This document shows, one piece after another, positions 21,545 through 31,321 of a DNA stretch of 57,771 nucleotides (position 1 is its first letter; the number at the start of each line of letters is the position of its first letter). The position numbers were made by a program, and so were the translations under genes. Source of the DNA: Alphaproteobacteria bacterium (GTDB lineage Bacteria > Pseudomonadota > Alphaproteobacteria > Rhizobiales > Xanthobacteraceae). The notes beneath the pieces were generated by a model that was not told the origin of the DNA, did not search any database, and saw only the letters and a list, made by a program, of their open reading frames with translations. The stretch is taken from the NCBI GenBank assembly GCA_009781045.1, contig WQYW01000011.1, positions 1 to 57,771 on the forward strand, read 5' to 3'.

Positions 21545-22187
21545 GATCCTCCTCGAGGTGACAATGTGGTCGCGCGGCTGGTCTCTCTTTTGCCTTGCGA
21601 GGCGGAAGCGGGGAACTCGCGAGCAGGGCATTCCTCACGAGTGTGGCGGGTCTGCGAAAAGGAACAGGTCAGGAGTGGCGCAGATATTGCGGAGTTCCGA
21701 CAATCCTGTCGGTGAAACCGCGTTCCGTCAAGGAGAACATGGTTTCCTTGCAGCGCAGCATAAACCCTGATAGCGGCGCTTGTCGGCTGTCCTTTTCGCT
21801 CACGCAGCATAAAAAAGATTCCACATCTTTCACTTTGGAGCAAGGCGGTTTCGCTCTTGGGCAAGTTTTGTCTGGAACGATTGAGTTAGCGTCGCCCCTC
21901 GGTGTCCCTGCGGCTCGGGTTCTGCGTTAAGGGGACACCGTACAGATCCTGCCTTGCGGGGACGACCGGGGGTTGCGTGCGGCGCTCGCGGAGGTTGATT
22001 CAAAGGGGCAGGAGGTGATGGGACTTTGTGGTTTGCCGATCCGGCGAGCTGTGGTCGGGATGGCATTTTCCGGCCTTTTCGGGTTTCGGTGCGGCCGTTT
22101 GTGAGAGGGAGAAGGCAGAGATCGAAGGACGACCAAGGGCGATTTGAAATTCGTCCAGCAGAAGAATTTGATAGAGGAGGAACGACA
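21545..22187. promoter_or_regulatory. Divergent AraC / xoxF regulatory region
   Basis: 643 bp with no recognised gene apart from a possible 28-codon leader frame at 22018-22104 (Shine-Dalgarno-like AGGAGG just before its ATG). The region must carry the promoters for both the AraC gene and xoxF. No certain boxes were identified. Confidence 0.5.
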
Positions 22188-23993
22188 ATGCGTAAGGTGC
22201 TACTGGCCGGTGTTTTGACGTCGGCTGCGGTTTTCGGCGGGCATGGAGCCATGGCCAGCGACGAACTGATCAAAATGTCGCAGAACCCGAAGGAATGGGT
22301 GATGCCGACCGGGGATTATGCCAATACCCGCTATTCGAAGCTCAATGAGATCAATGCGGGGAACGTCGGCAAGCTGCAGCCGGTATGGTCATTCTCGACC
22401 GGCGTGCTCCGGGGACACGAAGGTGGACCGCTCGTCATCGGTGACACGATGTATGTGCACACGCCGTTTCCCAACAAGGTTTTTGCTCTCGATCTGTCGC
22501 ATGATGGCAGGATCCTCTGGAAATACGAGCCCAAACAGGATCCGGGCGTTATCCCGGTGATGTGCTGCGACACCGTCAACCGCGGGCTGGCCTATGGGGA
22601 CGGAAAGATCTACCTCCATCAGGCCGACACCACGCTGGTGGCGCTTGATGCCAAAACCGGGAAGGTGGAATGGACGGTCAAGAATGGCGATCCGGGCAAG
22701 GGGGAGAGCGGCACGTCGGCGCCCTATGTGATCAAGGACAAGGTGCTGGTCGGCATTTCCGGTGGCGAGTTCGGGGTGCATTGCCATCTCTCCGCCTATG
22801 ACAAAAAGAACGGCAAGCTGTTGTGGCGGGCCTATTCGGTCGGTCCGGACGATGAAATCAAATTCGACCCGGACAAGACGATGTCGCTCGGCAAGCCGGT
22901 GGGCAAGGACTCCAGCATCAAAACCTGGGAAGGCGAGCAGTGGAAAACCGGCGGTGGGTGCACCTGGGGATGGATGTCCTATGACCCTGAGCTGAATCTG
23001 GTCTATTACGGTTCCGGCAACCCGTCGACCTGGAACCCGAAACAGCGTCCCGGCGACAACAAGTGGTCGATGACCATTTTTGCCCGTGACGTCGATACCG
23101 GCATGGCGAAATGGGTCTACCAGATGACGCCCCATGACGAATGGGATTATGACGGCGTCAACGAGATGGTTCTCACCGACGGCACTGTCAACGGCAAGCC
23201 GCGCAAGCTCCTGACCCATTTCGACCGCAATGGGCTGGCCTACACGCTCGACCGCACCGACGGGGAACTGCTGGGGGCGGAGAAATACGATCCGCGGGTG
23301 AACTGGACCACGGGGGTGGATCTCGACAGGAACTCGCCGACCTACGGCCGTCCGCATGTTGCGGATGCCACCTCGACCAGCAAGGCCGGAGAGGACGTGA
23401 ACGTCAAGGGCATCTGTCCCTCTGCGCTCGGCACCAAGGATCAGCAGCCTTCGTCCTATTCGCCCGAGACCCAGCTGTTCTACGTTCCGACCAACCATGT
23501 CTGCATGGATTATGAGCCCTTCAAGGTGAGCTACACTGCCGGCCAGCCCTATGTCGGGGCGACACTTTCGATGTATCCGCCTCCGGGTGAAAGCCACATG
23601 GGCAATTTCATTGCCTGGGACGGCAAGACCCAGAAGATCGTGTGGTCGAACAAGGAGCAGTTCTCGGTATGGTCGGGCGCGTTGGCGACCGCTGGCGGCG
23701 TGGTGTTCTACGGCACACTGGAAGGCTATCTGAAGGCGGTCGATGCCAAGACCGGCAAGGAGCTGTACCGGTTCAAGACCCCGTCGGGGATCATCGGCAA
23801 TATCACGAGCTATGAACATGACGGCAGGCAATATGTGGCCGTGCTGTCGGGTGTCGGCGGCTGGGCCGGCATCGGACTGGCGGCCGGTCTGACCGATCCC
23901 AATGCCGGGCTCGGTGCCGTCGGCGGCTATGCGGGCCTCGGCAGCTACACCGCGCTCGGGGGTACGCTGACCGTGTTCTCCCTGCCGCACTGA
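22188..23993 (+). CDS. xoxF: Lanthanide-dependent PQQ methanol dehydrogenase XoxF
   Basis: 601 residues; GAGGAGG lies 8-14 bases before the ATG and the signal peptide ends near AMA|SDEL. It is an eight-bladed PQQ quinoprotein. The vicinal disulfide Cys126-Cys127 is in [10 protein letters not shown], the metal ligands Glu194 (GGEFGVH) and Asn278 (GSGNPS) are present, and the catalytic Asp320 is followed by Tyr and the additional Asp322 in HDEWDYDG. That second Asp is the hallmark of lanthanide-using XoxF and is Ala in calcium-type MxaF. It oxidises methanol, and possibly formaldehyde, in the periplasm and passes electrons to a c-type cytochrome. No mxaFI genes occur in the window. Confidence 0.97.
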   Translation: MRKVLLAGVLTSAAVFGGHGAMASDELIKMSQNPKEWVMPTGDYANTRYSKLNEINAGNVGKLQPVWSFSTGVLRGHEGGPLVIGDTMYVHTPFPNKVFALDLSHDGRILWKYEPKQDPGVIPVMCCDTVNRGLAYGDGKIYLHQADTTLVALDAKTGKVEWTVKNGDPGKGESGTSAPYVIKDKVLVGISGGEFGVHCHLSAYDKKNGKLLWRAYSVGPDDEIKFDPDKTMSLGKPVGKDSSIKTWEGEQWKTGGGCTWGWMSYDPELNLVYYGSGNPSTWNPKQRPGDNKWSMTIFARDVDTGMAKWVYQMTPHDEWDYDGVNEMVLTDGTVNGKPRKLLTHFDRNGLAYTLDRTDGELLGAEKYDPRVNWTTGVDLDRNSPTYGRPHVADATSTSKAGEDVNVKGICPSALGTKDQQPSSYSPETQLFYVPTNHVCMDYEPFKVSYTAGQPYVGATLSMYPPPGESHMGNFIAWDGKTQKIVWSNKEQFSVWSGALATAGGVVFYGTLEGYLKAVDAKTGKELYRFKTPSGIIGNITSYEHDGRQYVAVLSGVGGWAGIGLAAGLTDPNAGLGAVGGYAGLGSYTALGGTLTVFSLPH

Positions 23994-24017
23994 TCGGCCG
24001 ACCGTTTCGCGATCGCT

Positions 24018-24049
24018 CTGGTGCGTGGACGGATCCGTCCGCGCACCAG
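24018..24049 (+). terminator. Hairpin between xoxF and the cytochrome gene
   Basis: Arms CTGGTGCG (24018-24025) and CGCACCAG (24042-24049) enclose the palindrome GGACGGATCCGTCC (24027-24040) with one T-G wobble between. It may reduce read-through or stabilise the xoxF transcript, giving more XoxF than downstream products. Confidence 0.6.
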
Positions 24050-24085
24050 CTGATCCCAGTTCGACAAGCTCGAAAGATACTCAAA

Positions 24086-24607
24086 TTGCGTGGAATCCGC
24101 TTTCTGTTCGGCGTGCTCCTGAGCATTGCCTTCGCACATACGGCCTGTGCCGATGGTCCGTCCGACCCGACGGCCGTGAAACAAACCAGCACCGGAGAAT
24201 ATCTCGACGGGCACGGCAGTCCGACCTATAAGGTCACAGAGGACGGCAAGGTCGATTGGTATACCTACTCGGGCTACCGCCGTTACCACGCCGACTGTCA
24301 TGTCTGTCATGGACCGGATGGCCTGGGGTCCACTTATGCGCCGGCGCTGAAGGACTCGCTGAAGACTATCGGTTACGGCGATTTCCTGGTGATCGTTGCC
24401 GGGGGCCGTGAAAATGTCACGACCTCGCAGGAGAATGTCATGCCAGCATTTGGCAACAACCATAATGTGGTATGCTATCTCGACGATATCTATGTCTATC
24501 TGCGTGCCCGTTCCAACGATGTCTGGGGTCGTGCGCGGCCTTCAAGCCACGAGGACAAGACGGACGACTATAGGAAGCACGAGGAGTCCTGCATGGACGG
24601 CAAGTGA
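24086..24607 (+). CDS. xoxG: Methanol-metabolism c-type cytochrome, four-cysteine type (probable XoxF electron acceptor)
   Basis: 173 residues from a TTG start (no closer ATG in frame), with a signal peptide ending near TACADG. One heme motif CHVCH is at residues 71-75, a probable axial Met119 lies in ENVMPAF, and extra cysteines at 130 and 169 could pair; this fits the methanol-metabolism-related four-Cys cytochrome family. It lies 92 bp after xoxF and is the natural electron acceptor. The symbol xoxG is given by role and position; the protein is shorter and distinct from classical cytochrome cL. The TTG start is uncertain because no strong Shine-Dalgarno is visible. Confidence 0.82.
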   Translation: MRGIRFLFGVLLSIAFAHTACADGPSDPTAVKQTSTGEYLDGHGSPTYKVTEDGKVDWYTYSGYRRYHADCHVCHGPDGLGSTYAPALKDSLKTIGYGDFLVIVAGGRENVTTSQENVMPAFGNNHNVVCYLDDIYVYLRARSNDVWGRARPSSHEDKTDDYRKHEESCMDGK

Positions 24608-24694
24608 CGTAAGGCAGGTGACCCTGTCGCGAGGCCGCACGGAGCGTGAGGGACGCCTGGCCGGCTGAAGAGAAATGCACTTAAGGAGTTTGCT

Positions 24695-25804
24695 ATGAAG
24701 ACACGCGCCGCCGTGGCGTTCGAGGCCAAAAAGCCTCTTGAGATCGTCGAGGTCGACCTCGAAGGCCCGAAAGTCGGGGAGGTTCTGGTCGAGATCAAAG
24801 CGACCGGAATCTGCCATACCGACGCCTATACGCTTGATGGCTTTGACAGCGAGGGGATTTTTCCATCGATCCTCGGCCATGAGGGGGCCGGCATTGTGCG
24901 TGAGGTCGGTGCCGGGGTGAGTTCGGTGGTGCCTGGCGATCATGTCATCCCGCTCTATACGCCGGAGTGCCGGCAGTGCAAAAGCTGCCTGAGCCAGAAA
25001 ACCAATCTGTGCACCGCCATCCGCACCACGCAGGGCAAAGGGCTGATGCCGGATGAAACCAGCCGTTTCTCCTATAAGGGCCAGCCCATCTTCCACTATA
25101 TGGGCTGTTCGACGTTTTCGAATTTCACGGTGCTGCCCGAGATCGCGGTGGCCAGGATCCGCAAAGATGCGCCCTTTGACAAGAGCTGCTATATCGGCTG
25201 CGGCGTCACCACCGGGGTGGGCGCGGTGGTCAACACCGCGAAAGTTACTCCCGGCTCGAATGTTGTGGTGTTCGGCCTCGGCGGCATCGGGCTCAATGTG
25301 ATCCAGGGCGCCAGGATGGCCGGTGCCAACAGGATCATCGGGGTTGATCTCAATGACGCGAAAGAGGATTGGGGCCGGCGTTTCGGCATGACCGATTTCG
25401 TCAATCCGAAGAAGATCCAGAACGAACTTGTCGCGCACCTCACGGAACTCACCGAGGGGGGGGCCGACTATACCTTCGACTGTACCGGTAACACCACGGT
25501 GATGCGCCAGGCGCTCGAAGCCTGCCATCGCGGCTGGGGCGTCTCGGTCATCATCGGGGTTGCGGAAGCCGGCAGGGAGATCTCGACCCGTCCTTTCCAG
25601 CTGGTGACAGGGCGGGTGTGGAAGGGCACCGCTTTCGGCGGCGCGCGCGGCCGCACCGATGTGCCGACCATTGTCGACTGGTACATGAACGGCAAGATCG
25701 AGATCGATCCCATGATCACACATATTCTGAAACTCGAGGACATCAACAGGGGCTTCGAGCTGATGCACGAAGGGAAGTCGATCCGGTCGGTTGTGGTGTA
25801 CTGA
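24695..25804 (+). CDS. flhA: S-(hydroxymethyl)glutathione dehydrogenase / class III alcohol dehydrogenase
   Basis: 369 residues. The catalytic zinc ligands Cys40 and His62-Glu63 (GHEGAG) and Cys169 are present. Structural zinc is bound by Cys92, 95, 98 and 106 (ECRQCKSC...NLC), and the NAD loop GLGGIG is at 194-199. It oxidises S-(hydroxymethyl)glutathione to S-formylglutathione with NAD. Also known as adhC, frmA or gd-faldh. AAGGAG lies 8 bases before the ATG. It is part of the xox run, 87 bp after the cytochrome, and gfa and fghA follow. Confidence 0.96.
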   Translation: MKTRAAVAFEAKKPLEIVEVDLEGPKVGEVLVEIKATGICHTDAYTLDGFDSEGIFPSILGHEGAGIVREVGAGVSSVVPGDHVIPLYTPECRQCKSCLSQKTNLCTAIRTTQGKGLMPDETSRFSYKGQPIFHYMGCSTFSNFTVLPEIAVARIRKDAPFDKSCYIGCGVTTGVGAVVNTAKVTPGSNVVVFGLGGIGLNVIQGARMAGANRIIGVDLNDAKEDWGRRFGMTDFVNPKKIQNELVAHLTELTEGGADYTFDCTGNTTVMRQALEACHRGWGVSVIIGVAEAGREISTRPFQLVTGRVWKGTAFGGARGRTDVPTIVDWYMNGKIEIDPMITHILKLEDINRGFELMHEGKSIRSVVVY

Positions 25805-25922
25805 TCGGCGCAGGTGCAGGAAGCGGCGGAGCGAAAGAGCATGGTCCGGGCGTGGTCCGGGCCGGAAAGAAATGGCGGCAAACGCCAGAAAAGAAACGTT
25901 TCAAACAGGGAAGGAAATCTCC

Positions 25923-26483
25923 ATGACGGTTCATCTTCACCCCTCGATCGACAACGGCGTGCGCCAGGGCACGGGCCGCTTTGCCGGCGGCAGCCTGGCC
26001 TGCAAATGCAAGGAGAAGCCGGTCAAGGTGACGATCCGTGGCGACGTCGCCCATAATCATGCCTGCGGCTGCACCAAATGCTGGAAGCCGCAAGGAGCGA
26101 TGTTCTCGCTTGTGGCGGTGGTGCCGCGCGACCATCTCGAGGTCAGCGCGAATGCCGACAAGCTTGCAATCGTGGACGCGCAGGCCCCGATCCAGCGCCA
26201 TGCCTGCAAAAGCTGCGGCACCCATATGTTCGGGCGCATCGAAAACAGCGGCCATCCCTTCTACGGCCTCGATTTTGTCCATCCCGAACTGTTCGAGGAG
26301 GCGGGATCGGCGGCACCCGGTTTTGCCGCTTTCGTGTCCTCGGTGATCGAATCCGGTGTCGACCCTGCGGCGATGGCTGGCGTGCGGGGACGCTTGAGGG
26401 AACTCGGCCTTGAGCCTTATGACTGCCTGTCGCCGCCACTGATGGATGCCATCGCCACTCATGTGGCGAAGTCAAAGGCCTGA
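25923..26483 (+). CDS. gfa: S-(hydroxymethyl)glutathione synthase (glutathione-dependent formaldehyde-activating enzyme)
   Basis: 186 residues. The start at 25923 was chosen because the family begins close to [10 protein letters not shown]. Zinc-binding cysteines are Cys27 and Cys29 (CKC), Cys48, Cys50 and Cys53 (CGCTKC), and Cys95 and Cys98 (CKSCG). It speeds the condensation of formaldehyde and glutathione, or acts as a glutathione carrier as later work argues. It lies 118 bp downstream of the dehydrogenase that uses its product. Confidence 0.95.
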   Translation: MTVHLHPSIDNGVRQGTGRFAGGSLACKCKEKPVKVTIRGDVAHNHACGCTKCWKPQGAMFSLVAVVPRDHLEVSANADKLAIVDAQAPIQRHACKSCGTHMFGRIENSGHPFYGLDFVHPELFEEAGSAAPGFAAFVSSVIESGVDPAAMAGVRGRLRELGLEPYDCLSPPLMDAIATHVAKSKA

Positions 26484-26768
26484 CCGTTGCCGGCAGCCTG
26501 GGGGGTGCGGGCTCTGGACCTTGCCCTTCGTATCCGGGGGACTGTGGGCGGGGCAGGATGCTGCCGCCCGAAAGCGGGGATTATCCGCCACGGCCGGGGG
26601 GATGGTTCCGGTGTGGCTGAGCTGGGTTGGCGGGTTCAGGCTGGTGCCGGCGCAAAACGCAGGCAGGACCGACAGGGGAAAAACAAAAAAAAAGAAAAAC
26701 AAGAGACAGCAAAGTCTGGTGTCGGTGATGGCGCGAACCCGCTTCAAGGGGCTGAAAGATCGAAGTCA

Positions 26769-29237
26769 ATGTGCGGGAAATTGCGGAAATCGGGTTATGG
26801 GCGACTGGTGATTGCTGCAGGCTGGACGGGTCTGTTGTGCGGCACCCTTCCGGCTGCGCTGGCGCAGGCTGAAAAGCGGAACGATCCTGATCTGCCCGCA
26901 GTCGAGGTCCGTGCACCGGCGGCCACGCATGCCGGGGCTGAGCGGCGGCAGCGGAGCCGGGTGTCGACGGCATCCGCCTTGAGCGCAAGGCGCGGCACCG
27001 CCGCAGCGCTTGCCTCGCCACAGAATCCGGGTGCGGCAGGGAGGGGTGAGGAGGAGGGCGGGAGCGGGACGCGCAGCGTGATTGATGCGGCTGGGCTGGC
27101 GCGGACGGGCTCCCTGAATTTTGCCGATGTGCTCGCCGGCCATGCTGGCGGGGTCAATCTCAGCGAGGTCACCGGCAATCCCTTCGCCCCCAATATCGAG
27201 TTCCGTGGCTTTGTGGCCTCGCCGCTCGCAGGCACGCCGCAGGGGCTTGCGGTCTATCAGAATGGGTTACGCGTCAACGAGGCCTTCACCGAAGCCGTCA
27301 ACTGGGATCTGATTGCGACCGTGGCGATCCGATCCGCCGCACTGGAGACCAGCAACCCGTTCTTCGGCCTCAACGCGCTGGGCGGGGCGATCGATCTCAG
27401 GATGAAGGATGGCTTCACCTGGCAGGGTGGCGAGATCAACCTCATGGGCGGCTCCTTCGGCCGGGCTCAGGGCTCGGTGCAATGGGGGCGAAAAATCGGC
27501 GACAACTGGGCGGTCTATGGCGCATTCGAGGGGGCCCATGATGACGGGTTTCGCAACTTCTCCAGTTCCGACCTGCGGCGCTTCTATGGCGATATCGGCT
27601 ACCGTTTTGAAGGCACCGAGTTCCATCTCAATATGGGCGCCGCCGGGAACCGTCTCGCCGGGCCAAGCACGGTTCCCGCCGAACTCGCGGACCGGAACTG
27701 GGGGGCGAGCTATACCACGCCGCAGGGCCATGACAACAATTCCGGCCTGATCAACCTGACCGGCAAGGTCGAGGCGACGCCGAACTGGACCTTCTCGGGC
27801 ACGCTCCACATGCGTGGCTTCGCGCAGAATACCGTGGACGGCAATCCGACCGACGTGCTGGCTTGCGGGCGCGGTGGCAGCCGGTTGTGTTTTGCCGACG
27901 ACGATGTCCCGGCCTCTGGTCTCAATGGAGAGCCCCTGAAGAATCCCTTTGCGCCCGGTGCGGTGCTGGGTGAGATTGATCGGACCTCGACGCGATCGTT
28001 GACATTCGGCCTCTCCGGGCAGGCCACCTACAGCGACACAGTGTTCAGCCACGACAATCGTCTGGTGCTGGGTGCCTCCCTTGACAGGGCCGTGACCCGC
28101 TTTGACGCCAGTTCCGAGCTGGGATCGGTTGGTACGGATTATGTTGTCAGAGGCAGCGGCGTGTTCCTGGGACAATCGGGGGATCCGGTTGCCATCGGTC
28201 CGGTTTCACTGCGTGCTGCCAACACCGATCAGGCCATCTCGGTGCTTGACAGCTTCAGCGTCACCCGGGCCTGGACGATCACGGCCGGTGGCCGCTACAA
28301 CGCGGCCCGGGTCGCCATGGAAGACAGAATAGGTACAGCGCTCAACGGGGATCACCGCTATGACCGCTTCAATCCGGTGCTCGCAACCACCTTTCAGGTC
28401 ACCCCGGATGTCACGGCCTATGCCGGCTATTCCGAGGCCAACCGGGTGCCGACGCCGCTTGAACTGGGCTGTGCGGATCCGGCCAATCCCTGTCTCATCG
28501 CTGCGTTTCTGGTCGCCGACCCCGACCTCAGACAGGTGGTGTCGAAGACCGTGGAGGGCGGGCTGCGCGGTGAAAGCCGATTGCAGATCGGCACCGTGAG
28601 CTGGAAGATCGGTGGTTTCCGCACCACCAATCAGGACGACATTCTGACGGTTCCGATTCCCGGTCTGCAGGGCTACGGCTATTTCAGGAATGTCGGCACC
28701 ACACGACGCCAGGGCGGCGAGGCGGAAATCCGTCTGAAGGCGGCGGCGTGGCAGCTGTTCGCGAGCTATGCTTTCGTTGATGCGCGCTTTCGCGGATCTC
28801 TTGATGTCGGTTCCAACAGTCCTTTCGCCGACGATGACGGCAATATCGCGATCCAACCCGGCAACCAGATTCCCAATGTGCCGCGCCATCGCATCAAGGC
28901 AGGGATCGACTTTTGCGTGACCGATGCCTGGAAGGTCGGTGCCGACGCACTGTTTGTCAGCAGTCAGTATTATGTCGGCGACGAGTCGAACCAGGCATCG
29001 AAGCTGCCGTCCTATGCCGTGCTCAACCTGCACACCTCCTACGACATCTCGAAGTCGCTGCAGGTCTATGCGCGCATCGACAACGTGGCGGACAACCGCT
29101 ATGCCAGCTATGGAACCTTTTTCGACCGGACCGCGCTGCCGAATTTTGCCAATGGCGGCGCTGCCTTCACCGATGCGCGGTCCCTCAGTCCGGCGCGCCC
29201 GCGCGCTTTCTATGCCGGTATGAAGGTGACATTCTGA
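26769..29237 (+). CDS. TonB-dependent outer-membrane receptor, candidate lanthanophore receptor
   Basis: 822 residues from the ATG at 26769. The signal peptide region LVIAAGWTGLLCGTLPAALAQA is followed by about 70 residues rich in Ala, Arg and Ser, then the plug (FADVLAGHAGGVNLSEV to GLNALGGAIDLRM). The 22-strand barrel ends with KVTF. LPAVEVRAP near residue 40 could be the TonB box. The gene lies between gfa and fghA inside the methanol cluster. Uptake of a lanthanide chelate is inferred from that position and from the role of LutH in Methylorubrum; iron or cobalamin transport is not excluded. The frame is open further upstream, but that part lacks a signal peptide. Confidence 0.82.
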   Translation: MCGKLRKSGYGRLVIAAGWTGLLCGTLPAALAQAEKRNDPDLPAVEVRAPAATHAGAERRQRSRVSTASALSARRGTAAALASPQNPGAAGRGEEEGGSGTRSVIDAAGLARTGSLNFADVLAGHAGGVNLSEVTGNPFAPNIEFRGFVASPLAGTPQGLAVYQNGLRVNEAFTEAVNWDLIATVAIRSAALETSNPFFGLNALGGAIDLRMKDGFTWQGGEINLMGGSFGRAQGSVQWGRKIGDNWAVYGAFEGAHDDGFRNFSSSDLRRFYGDIGYRFEGTEFHLNMGAAGNRLAGPSTVPAELADRNWGASYTTPQGHDNNSGLINLTGKVEATPNWTFSGTLHMRGFAQNTVDGNPTDVLACGRGGSRLCFADDDVPASGLNGEPLKNPFAPGAVLGEIDRTSTRSLTFGLSGQATYSDTVFSHDNRLVLGASLDRAVTRFDASSELGSVGTDYVVRGSGVFLGQSGDPVAIGPVSLRAANTDQAISVLDSFSVTRAWTITAGGRYNAARVAMEDRIGTALNGDHRYDRFNPVLATTFQVTPDVTAYAGYSEANRVPTPLELGCADPANPCLIAAFLVADPDLRQVVSKTVEGGLRGESRLQIGTVSWKIGGFRTTNQDDILTVPIPGLQGYGYFRNVGTTRRQGGEAEIRLKAAAWQLFASYAFVDARFRGSLDVGSNSPFADDDGNIAIQPGNQIPNVPRHRIKAGIDFCVTDAWKVGADALFVSSQYYVGDESNQASKLPSYAVLNLHTSYDISKSLQVYARIDNVADNRYASYGTFFDRTALPNFANGGAAFTDARSLSPARPRAFYAGMKVTF

Positions 29238-29406
29238 TGTTCGGCTGCCCGGAGGACGGCAGAGGCGGTCGGTTTGCGCGCCCGGCGGTTGCCGGCGGAT
29301 GCGGGCCAGAAAGCTGCGGCCGGTGTTTGAGAACGGGCGAGGCGATGGGGCCGCTATCCGGGTCCATCTTTTTGAATTCAGGACGGCCCGAAGGGAGTGA
29401 TCACGG

Positions 29407-30252
29407 ATGACGATTGAGACGATTTCACGGAACAGGGCTTTTGGTGGCGTGCAGGGCGTCTACCGCCATGCAAGTCGCGAGGCCCGGACCGACATGACAT
29501 TCTCGGTCTATGTGCCGCCGCACCAGGAAGGCGAACGACTGCCGGTGGTGTGGTATCTCTCGGGGTTGACCTGCACCCATGCCAACGTCACCGAGAAGGG
29601 CGATTTTCGCAGCAGTTGCGCCGGGCTTGGTCTGATCTTCGTCGCCCCTGACACCAGCCCGCGCGGTGACGAGGTGCCCGACGATGCCGACAGGGCCTAT
29701 GACTTCGGGCTGGGTGCCGGATTCTATGTCGACGCCACGGTAGAGCCTTTTGCCCGCAATTACCGCATGTGGAGCTATGTCACGGCGGAGTTGCCGGAGC
29801 TGGTCGGTGCCCATTTCCCGGCTGATATGACGCGACAGTCGATCATGGGGCATTCGATGGGAGGGCACGGTGCGTTGACGATTGCGCTCCGCCATCCCGG
29901 ACGCTTTTCCGCGGCAAGTGCCTTTGCCCCGATCGTGGCGCCTTCGCAGGTGCCATGGGGAAAGAAGGCGTTTGGGGGCTATCTGGGTGCGGATCAGAGC
30001 CTGTGGCGGCGCCATGACACGGTGGCGCTGATCGAGGACGGTGCCAGGGTTGAGGGTCTGCTGGTGGACTATGGCGATGCCGACCCGTTCCTGACCGAGC
30101 AGCTGCGGCCCGAGCTTTTGCAGGCGGCCTGCGACCAGGCCGGGATTGCGCTGACGCTGCGCCGTCAGGAAGGTTATGATCACAGCTACTATTTCATCTC
30201 AACCTTCATGAACGACCATCTTGACTGGCACGCCGAGCGCCTCAAGGGTTGA
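29407..30252 (+). CDS. fghA: S-formylglutathione hydrolase
   Basis: 281 residues of the esterase D family. The nucleophile is Ser150 in MGHSMGGHGA, the Asp is probably in VDYGDADPFL, and the His is in GYDHSYYFIS. LSGLTCTHANVTEKG is the conserved oxyanion and substrate region. It releases formate and glutathione from S-formylglutathione, completing the route from XoxF. GGGAGTGATCACGG lies just before the ATG. Confidence 0.96.
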   Translation: MTIETISRNRAFGGVQGVYRHASREARTDMTFSVYVPPHQEGERLPVVWYLSGLTCTHANVTEKGDFRSSCAGLGLIFVAPDTSPRGDEVPDDADRAYDFGLGAGFYVDATVEPFARNYRMWSYVTAELPELVGAHFPADMTRQSIMGHSMGGHGALTIALRHPGRFSAASAFAPIVAPSQVPWGKKAFGGYLGADQSLWRRHDTVALIEDGARVEGLLVDYGDADPFLTEQLRPELLQAACDQAGIALTLRRQEGYDHSYYFISTFMNDHLDWHAERLKG

Positions 30253-30386
30253 GCAACGGCCTGGAGATGGGCGCGCCTCAGATTTCGGGCGCTCCATTGC
30301 TGTGGAGCAGGACAGGGCGCGCGGTGTCTTGCGCTCCCTGTCTTGTGTGCGACATCGACTTTTCCGAGGCCGGAACTTCGAACTTC

Positions 30387-30419
30387 CACACTGGCGGCCT
30401 CCAGGAGGCCGCCAGTGTG
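30387..30419 (+). terminator. Terminator hairpin after fghA
   Basis: A 14-bp perfect stem (30387-30400 with 30406-30419, arms CACACTGGCGGCCT / AGGCCGCCAGTGTG) with loop CCAGG, 135 bp after the stop codon. Confidence 0.75.
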
Positions 30420-30577
30420 CCGCGCGCAGACCTTGGCGACTACGGGATCGTTGTGCGGGGCGCGGTGTCTTTTGCGCCCTATCGCCGTTATCGCAGGCCG
30501 GGCCGTTCCTGGCAGTTGATCACGGTCCTGCGTTGACAAAGGGGTCCGGGCTGCCGATGAAGCGCTGACGAAGGACG

Positions 30578-30612
30578 AAGCGGGGCCGTGGCGGCAATAC
30601 GGCCCCGCTTTT
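30578..30612 (+). terminator. Second hairpin with T-run
   Basis: Stem AAGCGGGGCCGT (30578-30589) with ACGGCCCCGCTT (30599-30610), followed by TT, giving a TTTT tail from 30609 to 30612. It abuts the GTG start proposed for the zinc-ribbon gene (30625), so that gene may be expressed by read-through or have a later start. Confidence 0.7.
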
Positions 30613-30624
30613 GGAGCTGCGCTG

Positions 30625-31008
30625 GTGGCCAGGAAATCAGGAAAGAAAGCGGCTGAGAAAGCAGAGAGGAAGACCGCGACCAGAACGGCGCCGGAGGCCG
30701 GAACGCCTGAGCCGTTGAGCCAGGAGCGGTGGAAATGTCCGGTCAGTCACTGCGACGGCTGGGTCAGTCATGTCGGAAGCGACGAAATCGCCTTTTGGGG
30801 GTGCGGCGAGTGCGGGTCGGTATGGCTCGACAAAGACAACCTTGTGCGGGAGGCCCGGGAGATCGTTGCCAGGTTTCCCTATCGCGCCGCATTCCATGAA
30901 GATGTCGGTGGTCGCCTCAGGCCATCGCGCATGATCGGCTTTCCCGGCAATTCGGAGAAAGTCGAAGGCGAGCCCGTTGATACATATCCTGATTTCGAAC
31001 GTGGATGA
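30625..31008 (+). CDS. Small zinc-ribbon protein of unknown function
   Basis: 127 residues from a GTG. The N-terminal 30 residues are Lys/Ala-rich and basic. A four-ligand metal site is visible: CPVSHC near 39-44 and CGECG near 60-64, with SVWLDKDNL after it, a zinc-ribbon pattern. It ends acidic (DTYPDFERG). The function is not recognised. It lies on the same strand as the methanol genes, but two hairpins separate it from fghA. The GTG start is weakly supported. Confidence 0.6.
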   Translation: MARKSGKKAAEKAERKTATRTAPEAGTPEPLSQERWKCPVSHCDGWVSHVGSDEIAFWGCGECGSVWLDKDNLVREAREIVARFPYRAAFHEDVGGRLRPSRMIGFPGNSEKVEGEPVDTYPDFERG

Positions 31009-31321
31009 CGGAAACCGGCAGCTGGCAAAGGGCAGGGGGCAGAGGCCGGGAAGGCGCCTGACCACCATGTCCTCGCAAGCACCTCAAGGGGAGGATACGA
31101 GGATATGTTGGCGTGCGAATGCAACCACCATGGTCAATTGCGCGTGGCATCGCGGGCGCAACAAGCGGCATGAAGCCGCAACCAGACGCCGGGATTTGGA
31201 GCCACAAGCGGCGGCCCTCGGCTCGCATATGCGCTCCTGCTGTGATCGGCAAAGGCTTTACGTCCCTGGAGGGACCAGGGGAACGCGATCAGGTGCCATC
31301 CCATCGGGATGCGCGCGTGGT
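31009..31321. other. Convergent intergenic region, nothing recognised
   Basis: This lies between the zinc-ribbon gene and the 3' end of the NitT/TauT-type ABC operon. No gene or clear terminator was found. Confidence 0.45.

Noticed and set aside
22389..23990. 533-codon minus-strand frame opposite xoxF
   Set aside because: Complementary shadow of a certain gene; its His/Arg/Gly-rich product has no motif.
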